Positions 55,635 through 63,851 of a DNA stretch of 64,000 nucleotides are shown one piece after another; position 1 is the stretch's first letter; each line of letters opens with the position of its first letter. This DNA comes from Solirubrobacter deserti (lineage in GTDB: Bacteria > Actinomycetota > Thermoleophilia > Solirubrobacterales > Solirubrobacteraceae): the NCBI RefSeq assembly GCF_027587175.1, contig NZ_JAPCID010000009.1:1-64000 (forward strand), written 5' to 3'. The notes below the pieces were generated by a model. That model was not told the DNA's origin, searched no databases, and saw only the letters and a list, made by a program, of their open reading frames with translations. A program made the translations under genes and the position numbers.

Positions 55635-57824
55635 GTGGAGCCGGACCTGGAGACGCTCAAGCGGGTCGAGCAGCGGGTGCTGTGGCTGGCGACGAGCATC
55701 GTCCACCACGCCAACCGCGTGCGCCCGAACCCGTCGGGCGTGAAGGTCGGCGGCCATCAGGCCTCCAGCGCGAGCATGGTGAGCCTGATGACCGCGCTCT
55801 ACTTCGCGGTCCTCGAGGCGCCCGACCGGGTCAGTGTGAAGCCCCACGCCAGCCCGGTCCTGCACGCGATCAACCACCTGCTCGGCCGGCTGGATTCCCG
55901 GTACCTCACCACCCTGCGCCAGTTCGGCGGCCTGCAGTCGTACCCGAGCCGCACCAAGGACCCGGACCCGGTCGACTACTCGACCGGGTCCGTCGGCCTG
56001 GGCGCGACCGCCCCGATCTGGGGCGCGCTCGCGCACCGCTACGTCGCCGGTCACTTCGACGTCCCGCGCGGCGGCCGCCAGATCGCGCTGATCGGGGACG
56101 CCGAGCTCGACGAGGGCGCGTGCTGGGAGGCGATCGCCGACCCGATGGTCGCGCGGCTGGGCGAGGTGATGTGGGTGGTCGACCTCAACCGCCAGTCGCT
56201 GGACCGCGTGGTGCCCGACATCGCCGCCGGCCGGCTCGCCGCGATGTTCGAGGCCGCCGGCTGGCACACGGTGATGGTCAAGTACGGGCCCAAGCTGGCC
56301 GAGCACCACGCGCTCCGCGCCCGCATCGACGCGATGCCCAACGAGGAGTACCAGCGCCTGCTGCGCGCCTACGCGCCCGAGCTGCGGCGCCGCCTCGAGG
56401 TCGACACGGACGGCCTCAGCGACGAGGACCTGCTCGCCACCTTCCGCGACCTCGGCGGCCACGACCTGCAGAGCCTGATCGACGGCTACCGCCAGGCCGA
56501 CGCCGTCCAGGACCGCCCGAGCGTCGTCTTCGCCTACACGATCAAGGGCTGGTCGCTGCCCACCGAGGGCCACCCGGCCAACCACTCCGCGCTGCTCAGC
56601 CACGAGCAGTACCGTGAGCTGGCGGCCAAGCTCGGGGAGGACGCCGACGACCCGTTCAAGCCGCTCGACGGCGCCGCCGCCGAGCTGTGCCGCACCGTCG
56701 GCGTGAAACTGCGCCGCACCGACACCCCCACCGCGCCCGCGCCCGAGGTCCCGCGCGACGTCGGCCGCAAGCACACCGGCAAGGCCTCGACGCAGCAGGC
56801 GTTCGGGCGCTTCTTCGTCGACCTCACGCGCGAGGCGCCCGCGGTCGCCGAGCGGGTCGTGACCGTGAGCCCCGACGTCGGCACCTCCACCAACCTCGGC
56901 GGTTGGATCAACAAGGCCGGCATCTGGAACGTCGGCGACCGCATCGACTGGTTCGCCGACGACACCGACACCCTCGTGCGCTGGCGCGAGTCCGACCACG
57001 GCCGTCACATCGAGCTCGGCATCGCCGAGGTCAACCTCGTCGGCCTGCTCGGCGAGCTCGGCGCCACGTGGTCGCGCGACGGCCAGCCGCTGCTGCCGGT
57101 CGGCACGATCTACGACCCGTTCGTGTCCCGCGCGCTGGAGCCGTGGTCGTTCGGGATCTACTCCGGCGGCCAGTCGATCCTCGTCGGCACGCCGTCCGGC
57201 GTCACGCTCGGGCCGGAGGGCGGCGCGCACCAGTCAGTGATCACACCGAGCATCGGCATCGAGCAGCCCGGCTGCGTCGCCTACGAGCCGGCGTTCGGCC
57301 AGGACTTCGAGTGGTGCTTCCTGCACGCGCTCGCGCAGCTCGGCAAGCCCGGCGGTTCATCGGCCTACTTCCGCCTCTCCACCCGTCCGATCGACCAAGC
57401 GCTCCACACCGGCACGCGGGAGGGTGCGATCGCGGGCGGCTACAAGCTGCGCGCCAACCCGGACGCCAAGGTGAGCATCGCCGTCATGGGCGCGCTCGTC
57501 CCCGAGGCGCTGCAGGCCGCCGAGGAGCTCGGGAACGCGGAGGTCGTTTGCATCACGAGCGCCGACCTGCTGTTCCGCTCCCACCAGGCGCGCTCCGGCT
57601 TCGGCGACGGCGAGCCGCGCACGCTCGCCGGCCTGTTCCGGCCCGGCGTCCCGATCGTCAGCCTGCTCGACGGGCACCCGCACACGCTCAGCTTCCTCGG
57701 CTCCCCGATCACCTGCCTGGGCGTGCAGCGCTTCGGCCAGGCCGGCGACATCCTCGAGCTCTACGAGCACCACGAGATCGACGCCGAGTCAGTGGTGGGC
57801 GCTGCCCTCGACCTGATGAGCTAG
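55635..57824 (+). CDS. AceE/transketolase-like TPP-dependent enzyme
   Basis: 729 residues from GTG 55635, 11 nt after the SHMT-like gene. The TPP/Mg motif is LIGDAELDEGACWEAI with DLNRQSLDRVV (about 153-195), as in homodimeric pyruvate-dehydrogenase E1. HHANRVRPNPSGVKVGGHQAS opens the domain. The pyrimidine domain (TVSPDVGTSTNLGG, ELGIAEVNLVGLLGELG) and the transketolase C domain follow. Shorter than AceE (~900). Perhaps decarboxylates or ligates the product of the PLP enzyme. Confidence 0.85.
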   Translation: MEPDLETLKRVEQRVLWLATSIVHHANRVRPNPSGVKVGGHQASSASMVSLMTALYFAVLEAPDRVSVKPHASPVLHAINHLLGRLDSRYLTTLRQFGGLQSYPSRTKDPDPVDYSTGSVGLGATAPIWGALAHRYVAGHFDVPRGGRQIALIGDAELDEGACWEAIADPMVARLGEVMWVVDLNRQSLDRVVPDIAAGRLAAMFEAAGWHTVMVKYGPKLAEHHALRARIDAMPNEEYQRLLRAYAPELRRRLEVDTDGLSDEDLLATFRDLGGHDLQSLIDGYRQADAVQDRPSVVFAYTIKGWSLPTEGHPANHSALLSHEQYRELAAKLGEDADDPFKPLDGAAAELCRTVGVKLRRTDTPTAPAPEVPRDVGRKHTGKASTQQAFGRFFVDLTREAPAVAERVVTVSPDVGTSTNLGGWINKAGIWNVGDRIDWFADDTDTLVRWRESDHGRHIELGIAEVNLVGLLGELGATWSRDGQPLLPVGTIYDPFVSRALEPWSFGIYSGGQSILVGTPSGVTLGPEGGAHQSVITPSIGIEQPGCVAYEPAFGQDFEWCFLHALAQLGKPGGSSAYFRLSTRPIDQALHTGTREGAIAGGYKLRANPDAKVSIAVMGALVPEALQAAEELGNAEVVCITSADLLFRSHQARSGFGDGEPRTLAGLFRPGVPIVSLLDGHPHTLSFLGSPITCLGVQRFGQAGDILELYEHHEIDAESVVGAALDLMS

Positions 57825-59093
57825 CCGCTTCTCGTCGTACATGCGGCGGTCGGCGAGGTCGACCAGGTCCTCGACGTCCTCGTGGCCGTCGAGCGTCGCC
57901 ATGCCGATGCTCGCGCCGAGCCGGTTGCGGCGCCCCTCGGCGGTCATCTCGCGCCCGACCTGCGCCACCGCGTCGCGCATCTCGTCCGCGACGTGCAGTG
58001 CCTGGCCGGGGTTGACGTGGAGGATCAGCGCGGCGAACTCATCGCCGCCGATCCGGCCCAGGACGTCGCTCGAGCGCAGCCGCGTCCGCAGCGCCCGGTG
58101 CACGCGCACCAGCGCCTCGTCGCCGGCCTGGTGGCCCCAGCGGTCGTTGATCTCCTTGAAGCGGTCCAGGTCGACGACCGCGATCGCCGCCGACTCGCCG
58201 TACCGCCGCGCCCGCGACGCGGCGCGTTCGGCCTCGGCGAGGAAGTGGCGCCGGTTGTAGGCGCCGGTCAGCGGATCGCGGATCGCCAGCTGGGTGAGCC
58301 GGCGGTCGTCCTCGGCCAGTCGCTCGACCGCCTTGCTGACCACGAACGCCAGCCCGGCGACCGCGGCGAGCGTCATCACCCACGCCGCGACGCTCGGTGC
58401 CCACCATCCCGCCCGGGCCGCGGCCGTCGCGAGCGCACCCGAGAGCACCGGGATGCCGAGCACGGGCGGCACCATCCGGCGCGCGAAGCGCCCGCTGAGC
58501 GTGCGGTCGAAGAGCGTGCCGACCGGGTGCGCCAGGACCACGCCGAACGCGATCAGCATCGCGCACAACGCCGCGGACCAGGACATCTGGACGGACCGCG
58601 ACACGCCGTAGAAGAGCGGCACGCCGAGCAGGAAGCCGATCGTCGCGGCGCCGCCCAGCGCGCCGGCGGCGATCGCGAGGCGGCGCGTGATCGGCCAGCC
58701 GTGTCCGTCGAGCGCGATCGCCACGCCGAGCAGGACGAGCGCCGCCGCCGTGAGCGCCGATATGCGGACGTCGGCGCCGAGCAGCGTGCGGTTGACCCAC
58801 GTGCCATCGGCGAGCAGCGCGTCGAGCAGCCCGACGGTTCCGGCCACGCACGCGAAGGCTCCGGCGGCGACCTTCAGGCGGGCCCGGTCGGGCATCGCCC
58901 AGGTGCCGAGCGCGGCGCCGAGGAAGCCGACGCAGGAGAGGGGCGACATCGGCGCGAGCGTGTCGGTGCGTGTGGCAACCTGCAGGCCCGCGCTCCACGC
59001 CAGGAGCATGGTCCCGGCGATCAGCGCAACGCTGCACGAGACAATTTGACGCGCTCTGGGCGCGTCAATCCAATGATTCTCCTCCAACGTCAT
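57789..59093 (-). CDS. Membrane-anchored diguanylate cyclase (GGDEF), second copy
   Basis: 434 residues. About eight hydrophobic segments in the first ~270 residues, then a GGDEF domain from DPLTGAYNRRHFLAEAERAA. Active-site loop RIGGDEF intact; the RxxD inhibitory site is RSSD, five residues ahead. GGAAGG-like ribosome-binding site before ATG 59093. Overlaps the TPP-enzyme gene by 36 bp tail to tail. Not closely similar to the GGDEF protein at 12739 in its membrane part. Confidence 0.9.
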   Translation of the reverse strand: MTLEENHWIDAPRARQIVSCSVALIAGTMLLAWSAGLQVATRTDTLAPMSPLSCVGFLGAALGTWAMPDRARLKVAAGAFACVAGTVGLLDALLADGTWVNRTLLGADVRISALTAAALVLLGVAIALDGHGWPITRRLAIAAGALGGAATIGFLLGVPLFYGVSRSVQMSWSAALCAMLIAFGVVLAHPVGTLFDRTLSGRFARRMVPPVLGIPVLSGALATAAARAGWWAPSVAAWVMTLAAVAGLAFVVSKAVERLAEDDRRLTQLAIRDPLTGAYNRRHFLAEAERAASRARRYGESAAIAVVDLDRFKEINDRWGHQAGDEALVRVHRALRTRLRSSDVLGRIGGDEFAALILHVNPGQALHVADEMRDAVAQVGREMTAEGRRNRLGASIGMATLDGHEDVEDLVDLADRRMYDEKRLAHQVEGSAHH

Positions 59094-59136
59094 AGACCTT
59101 CCACAAATGGGAATACCCCAGTGAGAGACGTTTGAC

Positions 59137-59298
59137 GTGCTGCCCACGCTCCTCACCGTCATAACCGCGGCGCTGCTGGGTGGCGCGATCGCAGCCGAGA
59201 TCACGGCCGTGGTGGTGCTCGCGGCGGCCGCGCTCGTGCTGATCGGGCTCGCCAACGGCGTGCGCGAGCTCGCGCACTTCTGCGACCGCGAGCGTTAG
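59137..59298 (+). CDS. Small hydrophobic membrane protein, 53 residues
   Basis: From GTG 59137: MLPTLLTVITAALLGGAIAA, EITAVVVLAAAALVLIGLAN, ending [13 protein letters not shown]. Two hydrophobic stretches and a charged C terminus. Sits alone between the GGDEF gene and the opposing Nudix gene, which it overlaps by 4 bp. No recognised family; no strong ribosome-binding site. Confidence 0.5.
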   Translation: MLPTLLTVITAALLGGAIAAEITAVVVLAAAALVLIGLANGVRELAHFCDRER

Positions 59299-59900
59299 CG
59301 CTCGTCGTCGAGCACGATCCGGGCAGCCTCGCCCTGACCCTCGACGCGCGGCTTGACCGGCCGCACCTCGTGCGTCGACGCCCATTCGATCAGCGCGTCG
59401 GCGGACCCGAAGCGCGCCACCTGCTCGAGCGTCTTGATGGTCGGGAACACCATCAGCAGCTCGCCGGCCTCCGCGCCCGCGAGCGCGCGGTCCGGCTGAA
59501 ACCAGCGCGCGTCGACGATCTCTGACCCGTCGATCTCGACCTCGGCCCCGTCCGGGGCGACCGCGACGAAGAACCAGGTGTCAAACCGGATCGACACCTC
59601 CTCGGGCGTGATCCAGCGCGCGAAGGGGACGAGCGCGGCGGGATCGGGCAGCGTGATCCCGACCTCCTCGCGCACCTCGCGCAGAGCCGCGGCGCGGTGG
59701 TCCTCGGACGCGTCGACAGCGCCGCCGGGGAACACCCAGGCGCCGCCCATGAAGCGCGCCTTGGGCGTGCGCTGGGCCAGCAGCACCTCCAGCCGCTGGG
59801 CGCCGCCGCGCACCACGAGCACCGTCGCGGCCTGCCGCGGCGTGGTGGGGACGCCGGTCTCGTTGAGGATCGTTCCGGGCTCGGGACCGTCTTGCGCCAT
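59295..59900 (-). CDS. Nudix hydrolase
   Basis: 201 residues. Nudix box [24 protein letters not shown] fits GX5EX7REUXEEXGU (first Glu at SED). Also WVFPGG ahead of it and a C-terminal helical extension, as in the NUDT7/19-like group that can act on CoA derivatives. Substrate not fixed. Confidence 0.92.
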   Translation of the reverse strand: MAQDGPEPGTILNETGVPTTPRQAATVLVVRGGAQRLEVLLAQRTPKARFMGGAWVFPGGAVDASEDHRAAALREVREEVGITLPDPAALVPFARWITPEEVSIRFDTWFFVAVAPDGAEVEIDGSEIVDARWFQPDRALAGAEAGELLMVFPTIKTLEQVARFGSADALIEWASTHEVRPVKPRVEGQGEAARIVLDDER

Positions 59901-59910
59901 CAGGCCAGCC

Positions 59911-59916
59911 TAATAT
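59911..59916 (+). promoter_or_regulatory. Putative -10 element for leaderless rubredoxin gene
   Basis: TAATAT, close to the TATAAT consensus, ends 8 nt before ATG 59925. Confidence 0.45.
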
Positions 59917-59924
59917 GCGCCCGC

Positions 59925-60104
59925 ATGAGCACGGACACGGACCGGCAGTGGATCTGCGAATCCTGCGGCTTCATCTATGACCCGGAGGAAGGCGATCCCG
60001 ACGGCGGGATCGACGAGGGCACCGCCTTCGAGGACATCCCGACGGACTGGTATTGCCCGGTCTGCGGCGCCAGGAAAGCGGATTTCTCGCCCTTCGAGGG
60101 CTAG
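59925..60104 (+). CDS. Rubredoxin
   Basis: 59 residues. Iron-sulfur-free Fe(Cys)4 electron carrier: [20 protein letters not shown] and [17 protein letters not shown] supply the two CxxCG knuckles. Short acidic N-terminal extension. No oxygenase or reductase gene is adjacent. The TAG stop is part of the next gene's -10 hexamer. Confidence 0.96.
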   Translation: MSTDTDRQWICESCGFIYDPEEGDPDGGIDEGTAFEDIPTDWYCPVCGARKADFSPFEG

Positions 60105-60107
60105 CCT
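60102..60107 (+). promoter_or_regulatory. Putative -10 element for leaderless spermidine synthase gene
   Basis: TAGCCT ends 7 nt before GTG 60115. Its TAG is the rubredoxin stop codon. Confidence 0.45.
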
Positions 60108-60114
60108 CAACTCC

Positions 60115-61647
60115 GTGGCAGCCCTCGAGTCCCGAGGCGCTGAGCGGCGCCTGCGGCTGCCGCTCGAGGCGCTGGTCTTCTCCGTCGGTTTCAGCACCCT
60201 GGGTGCCGAGATCGCCGCGACGCGCCTGCTCGCGCCGTTCTTCGGGACCTCGACGGTCATCTGGGCGAACACGATCGCGGTCGTGCTGCTGGCGCTCGCG
60301 GCGGGCTACAAGCTCGGCGGGACGCTGGCCGACCGCCGGCCGTCCCCGCGGGCGCTGTGCCTGTGCGTGCTGGCGGGCTCGGCGCTGCTCGCGGTGGTGC
60401 CGTTCATCGCCCATCCGTTCCTGTCGCTGAGCGTGGACGCGTTCGACGAGGTGTCGGTGGGCGCGTTCGCCGCCTCGCTGTTCGGGACGCTGGTGCTGGT
60501 GGCCGTGCCCCTGCTGCTGCTCGGCACGGTCTCGCCGTGGGCGACGCGTCTCAAGCTCGCGTCGGTCGAGGAGGCGGGCGCGGTGTCCGGGCGCCTGTAC
60601 GCGCTCTCCACCGTCGGCTCGCTGCTGGGCGTGTTCTTCGTCGCGCTGTGGGCGATCGAGGCGATCGGGTCCCAGCGCACGTTCCTGGTGCTGGCGCTGG
60701 TGCCCGCGCTGGTCGCGGCGGTCTCGCTCTTCGATCTCGAGCTGCTGCTCGTGCCCGCCGCGCTGGCCGCGGCGCTGCTCATCCCGCCCGGCACGACCAA
60801 GCCCGCCGCGGACGCGCGCGTGCTCTACGAGGTGGAGACGCCGTACCAGTACGCGCGGGTGGTCGAGCGCGACAGCGACCGCGCGCGGATGCTCGAGCTC
60901 AATGAGGGCCAGGCGATCCACTCGCTGGCGCGGCCCGGCACCGTGCTGACCGGCGGCTACTGGGACGGCTTTCTGACGATGCCGTTCGCGACCGGCTCGG
61001 GGCGCCCGCCGGCGCGGATCGCGGCGCTCGGCACGGCGGCCGGCACCGTCCCGCGCGCGTACGCCCGGTACTACCCGGAGACGGTGATCGACGCCGTCGA
61101 CATCGACCCCGAGCTGTTCAAGATCGGCCACCGCTACTTCGGTTTGGAGGCGAGGCCGCAGCTGCGCGAGCACACGCAGGACGCGCGCCCGTTCCTGCGC
61201 CAGACCGAAGAGCGCTACGACGCGATCTTCGTCGACGCCTACCGCCAGCCCTACATCCCCTTCTACCTGACCACGAAGGAGTTCTTCGAGCTCGTGCAGG
61301 ACCGCTTGAACCCGGGCGGGTCGGTGATCGTCAACATCGGCCATCCAAATGACTCGCCCGCGCTGGAGGAGGCGATGAGCACGACGATGGGCGCCGTGTT
61401 CGAGCACGTTGTGCGCGACCCGATCCGGTCGCAGAACTCGCTCGTGATGGCGTCGGACGTGCCGCTCAGCGCGGGCGCGATCGCGCGCGCGCCGGTGTCC
61501 TCTGACTTGACGCAGCTCGCGCAGGACAGCGCGGCGCGGATCGAAGGGCCGCTGCGCGGCGGGTCCGTCTTCACCGACGACCGCGCGCCGGTCGAGTGGC
61601 TGATCGACGCCTCGATCGTCTCGTACGCGGCGGAGGAGAACGGATGA
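60115..61647 (+). CDS. Membrane-fused spermidine synthase-like protein
   Basis: 510 residues from GTG 60115. N-terminal ~230 residues are about seven membrane helices (LVFSVGFSTLGAEIAATRLL, FGTSTVIWANTIAVVLLALA, LLLGTVSPWATRL, LYALSTVGSLLGVFFVALWA). The C-terminal domain is spermidine-synthase-like: GYWDGFLTMPF, IDAVDIDPELFKIGHRYF, DARPFLRQTEERYDAIFVDA. The classical GxGxG SAM loop reads ALGTAAGTVPR, so polyamine synthesis is not assured. Four-bp overlap with its paralogue. Confidence 0.9.
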   Translation: MAALESRGAERRLRLPLEALVFSVGFSTLGAEIAATRLLAPFFGTSTVIWANTIAVVLLALAAGYKLGGTLADRRPSPRALCLCVLAGSALLAVVPFIAHPFLSLSVDAFDEVSVGAFAASLFGTLVLVAVPLLLLGTVSPWATRLKLASVEEAGAVSGRLYALSTVGSLLGVFFVALWAIEAIGSQRTFLVLALVPALVAAVSLFDLELLLVPAALAAALLIPPGTTKPAADARVLYEVETPYQYARVVERDSDRARMLELNEGQAIHSLARPGTVLTGGYWDGFLTMPFATGSGRPPARIAALGTAAGTVPRAYARYYPETVIDAVDIDPELFKIGHRYFGLEARPQLREHTQDARPFLRQTEERYDAIFVDAYRQPYIPFYLTTKEFFELVQDRLNPGGSVIVNIGHPNDSPALEEAMSTTMGAVFEHVVRDPIRSQNSLVMASDVPLSAGAIARAPVSSDLTQLAQDSAARIEGPLRGGSVFTDDRAPVEWLIDASIVSYAAEENG

Positions 61648-62261
61648 GCGCGGCCGCTGTCCGGAGGGCGCCGGCGCCGTGGGGGTTCGTCGAGCTCGTC
61701 AAGTTCGTCTCCGGCATCACGACGCTGGCGGCCGAGCTCGCCGCGGCGCGGCTGATCGCGCCCGCGTTCGGGGCGTCGACGATCGTCTGGGCGAATACCA
61801 TCGCCATCGCCTTGGCAGCGTTGGCGATCGGCTACTGGCTCGGCGGCCGCCTGGCGGACCGCCATCCCACCGCGCGCGCGATGGCGCGCGGCGGGCTCGC
61901 GGGCGCGGTCATGGTGGCGCTGATCCCGCTCGTCGCGATCCCGCTGCTCGGGGTGACCGAGGACTCGCTCGGTGAGTTCGGCGGCTCGTTCCTCGTCCAG
62001 TTGCTCCTGGTCGCACCGCCGCTGGTGATGCTCGGCGCGTTGACGCCATGGTCGATCCGGCTGCGCGTGGACTCGCTGGACGGCGCCGGCGACGCGACCG
62101 GCCGCCTGTACGCGCTGTCGACCGCGGGCGGGCTCGTCGGCAACTTCGCCGCCGCGCTGGCGCTGATCCCGCTGGTCGGCACCACCTGGACGTTCATCAT
62201 CGCGGCGGGCCTGCTCGCCCTCACCTGCGCGCCGAAGGCATGGTCCTCCAAGCCTGCCTGA
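61644..62261 (+). CDS. Membrane paralogue of fused spermidine synthase, without synthase domain
   Basis: 205 residues from ATG 61644. Repeats the membrane half of its neighbour: FVSGITTLAAELAAARLIAP, FGASTIVWANTIAIALAALA, MLGALTPWSIRLRVDSLDGA, LYALSTAGGLVGNFAAALAL. It ends where the catalytic domain would begin. Probably a partner subunit of the upstream protein. Confidence 0.85.
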   Translation: MSAAAVRRAPAPWGFVELVKFVSGITTLAAELAAARLIAPAFGASTIVWANTIAIALAALAIGYWLGGRLADRHPTARAMARGGLAGAVMVALIPLVAIPLLGVTEDSLGEFGGSFLVQLLLVAPPLVMLGALTPWSIRLRVDSLDGAGDATGRLYALSTAGGLVGNFAAALALIPLVGTTWTFIIAAGLLALTCAPKAWSSKPA

Positions 62262-62935
62262 ACGGGGACCGGACGTCCGGCGTCCCGCGCTCGCCCCAGG
62301 AGCTGGGCGCGGAAGCGCGGGCGTGCGTCGCGGCGGGCGCGCAGTCGATCCACGCGCACCCGCGCGACGGCGACGGACACGAGACGCTGGATGGCGCGCA
62401 CATCGCCGCCGCCGTGCGCGAGCTGCGCACCTGCGGCGTGGAGATCTCGCTCTCGACCGGCCTGTGGATCACCGCCGGCGACGTCGACGCCCGCCTGCGC
62501 GCCGTGCGCGGCTGGACCGACGTCCCGGACCTCGTCTCGCTGAACCTGAGCGAGGAGGGCTGGCACGAGCTGGCCGGCGTGCTCACCGGGCACGGCATCG
62601 GGATCGAGGCCGGCGTCTGGACCGCGGCCGACGCCGAGCGCCTGCTCGCCAGCGGGCTGGACGTGCGCCGCATCCTGGTCGAGCCGCGCACCGAGAGCTC
62701 CGCCGAGGCGGTCGCGATCGCCGACGAGATCGACCTCGCGCTCGACGAGGGCGGCAGCACCGTGCGGCGCCTGCACCACGGCGTCGGCCCGGCGACCTGG
62801 GCGGTCCTCGACGCGGCCGTCCCGCGCGGGCACGACATCCGCGTCGGGTTGGAGGACGTCACCACCCTCCCGGACGGGCGCCGCGCTCCCGACAACGCGG
62901 CGCTCGTGGTCGAAGCCGTGCTGCGCTACCGCTGA
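62240..62935 (+). CDS. BKACE-family (DUF849) beta-keto acid cleavage enzyme-like
   Basis: 231 residues from ATG 62240, overlapping the membrane gene by 22 bp. TIM-barrel with AGAQSIHAHPRDGDG (Zn-binding HxH), VSLNLSEEGW and a C-terminal RVGLEDVTTLPDGRRAPDNA containing the second metal site. Shorter than typical 270-310-residue members. Family enzymes cleave beta-keto acids with acetyl-CoA; substrate unknown. Confidence 0.85.
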   Translation: MVLQACLNGDRTSGVPRSPQELGAEARACVAAGAQSIHAHPRDGDGHETLDGAHIAAAVRELRTCGVEISLSTGLWITAGDVDARLRAVRGWTDVPDLVSLNLSEEGWHELAGVLTGHGIGIEAGVWTAADAERLLASGLDVRRILVEPRTESSAEAVAIADEIDLALDEGGSTVRRLHHGVGPATWAVLDAAVPRGHDIRVGLEDVTTLPDGRRAPDNAALVVEAVLRYR

Positions 62936-63108
62936 ACCAGCGCGCGCACCCGGTGGTAGCGGTCGTGCAGGAAGATCGCCGCCTGCTCGGCCTTGGCCTG
63001 GCGGCGGGCGGCCTGTTCGGCCTCGGAGAGGGTGGCGAACCACGCGCGACCGACGGTCCACCCGCCCGTGGTGGTGTGCGGGACGACATGGAGCTCAGCT
63101 ACGGCCAT
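62926..63108 (-). CDS. Small DUF2188-like protein, 60 residues
   Basis: MAVAELHVVPHTTTGGWTVG then RAWFATLSEAEQAARRQAKA and a C-terminal strand IFLHDRYHRVRALVQR. The W-x-V, spaced A/E-rich helix and final H-x-G/R-like strand resemble DUF2188 proteins. Upstream open frame lacks conservation. Overlaps the BKACE gene by 10 bp. Function unknown. Confidence 0.65.
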   Translation of the reverse strand: MAVAELHVVPHTTTGGWTVGRAWFATLSEAEQAARRQAKAEQAAIFLHDRYHRVRALVQR

Positions 63109-63193
63109 GAGGACATTGAAGGCGTCCGCAGGCGGCCGCCATGTGGACCGTCGGCCAAAATCTCGCCGGAACCGCTGGACACGCGGGCCGGGG

Positions 63194-63217
63194 CGCCACA
63201 CCCATAGGGGTGTGGCG
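63194..63217. promoter_or_regulatory. Perfect 10-bp inverted repeat upstream of secreted-protein gene
   Basis: CGCCACACCC-ATAG-GGGTGTGGCG, between the DUF2188-like and secreted-protein genes, 72 bp before ATG 63289. No U-run follows. Operator or 5'-UTR hairpin. Confidence 0.4.
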
Positions 63218-63288
63218 GACCGCACAGGGCCAAAGATCGGGGAAGTTCCCCGACGCAGGCGGGCCTGGGCGGGGCCGAAGATGCGGCC

Positions 63289-63804
63289 ATGAAGATCCTC
63301 CCCCGAATCGCTGCCCTGATGCTGGCGTCCGCGGCCATCGCGTTCACGATGGCCGGCACCGCCTCCGCCAACACGCCGATGATGATCGTCGCCGACGGTG
63401 GCTCGACGATGAAGATCCACGACGACGAGAACGTGGCCTGGGAGGCCACGATGTGGGAGTACAAGACGTTCAGCCTGAGCGGGCTCGTGTTCGGCACGCT
63501 CGGCGCCGGCAACGCCGTCTTCAACCACAAGCACGCACGCTGCTGGGGCAACGAGGTCCGCGGCGAGCTGATCGTCGACGCGCACCGCTGGAGCAATACG
63601 AACGCCGCCACGATCACCGCGCACATCGACCTCTACGAAGGCGCGAGCTGCTCGACCACCGACCACGACGGCCAGTCCCCGTTCGTCACGTTCACGCTCA
63701 AGCCGGGTGAGGCACGGACGGTGCAGCTCCGGGCGGACAACAACGACGAGGGCGACGCCGACCACGCCGCCGCCAAGGTCACCTTCCGGGCCGTCCCCCT
63801 CTAA
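63289..63804 (+). CDS. Secreted protein of unknown function
   Basis: 171 residues with a clear signal peptide (ALMLASAAIAFTMAGTASA). The mature part of about 143 residues is beta-rich, with two Cys (ARCWGNEV, GASCSTTD) that could form a disulfide. No known domain recognised. Confidence 0.75.
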   Translation: MKILPRIAALMLASAAIAFTMAGTASANTPMMIVADGGSTMKIHDDENVAWEATMWEYKTFSLSGLVFGTLGAGNAVFNHKHARCWGNEVRGELIVDAHRWSNTNAATITAHIDLYEGASCSTTDHDGQSPFVTFTLKPGEARTVQLRADNNDEGDADHAAAKVTFRAVPL

Positions 63805-63851
63805 GCGGCCCCTGTGGAACACCGGCACATCGCCCGTTCTTCAGCGACCTT

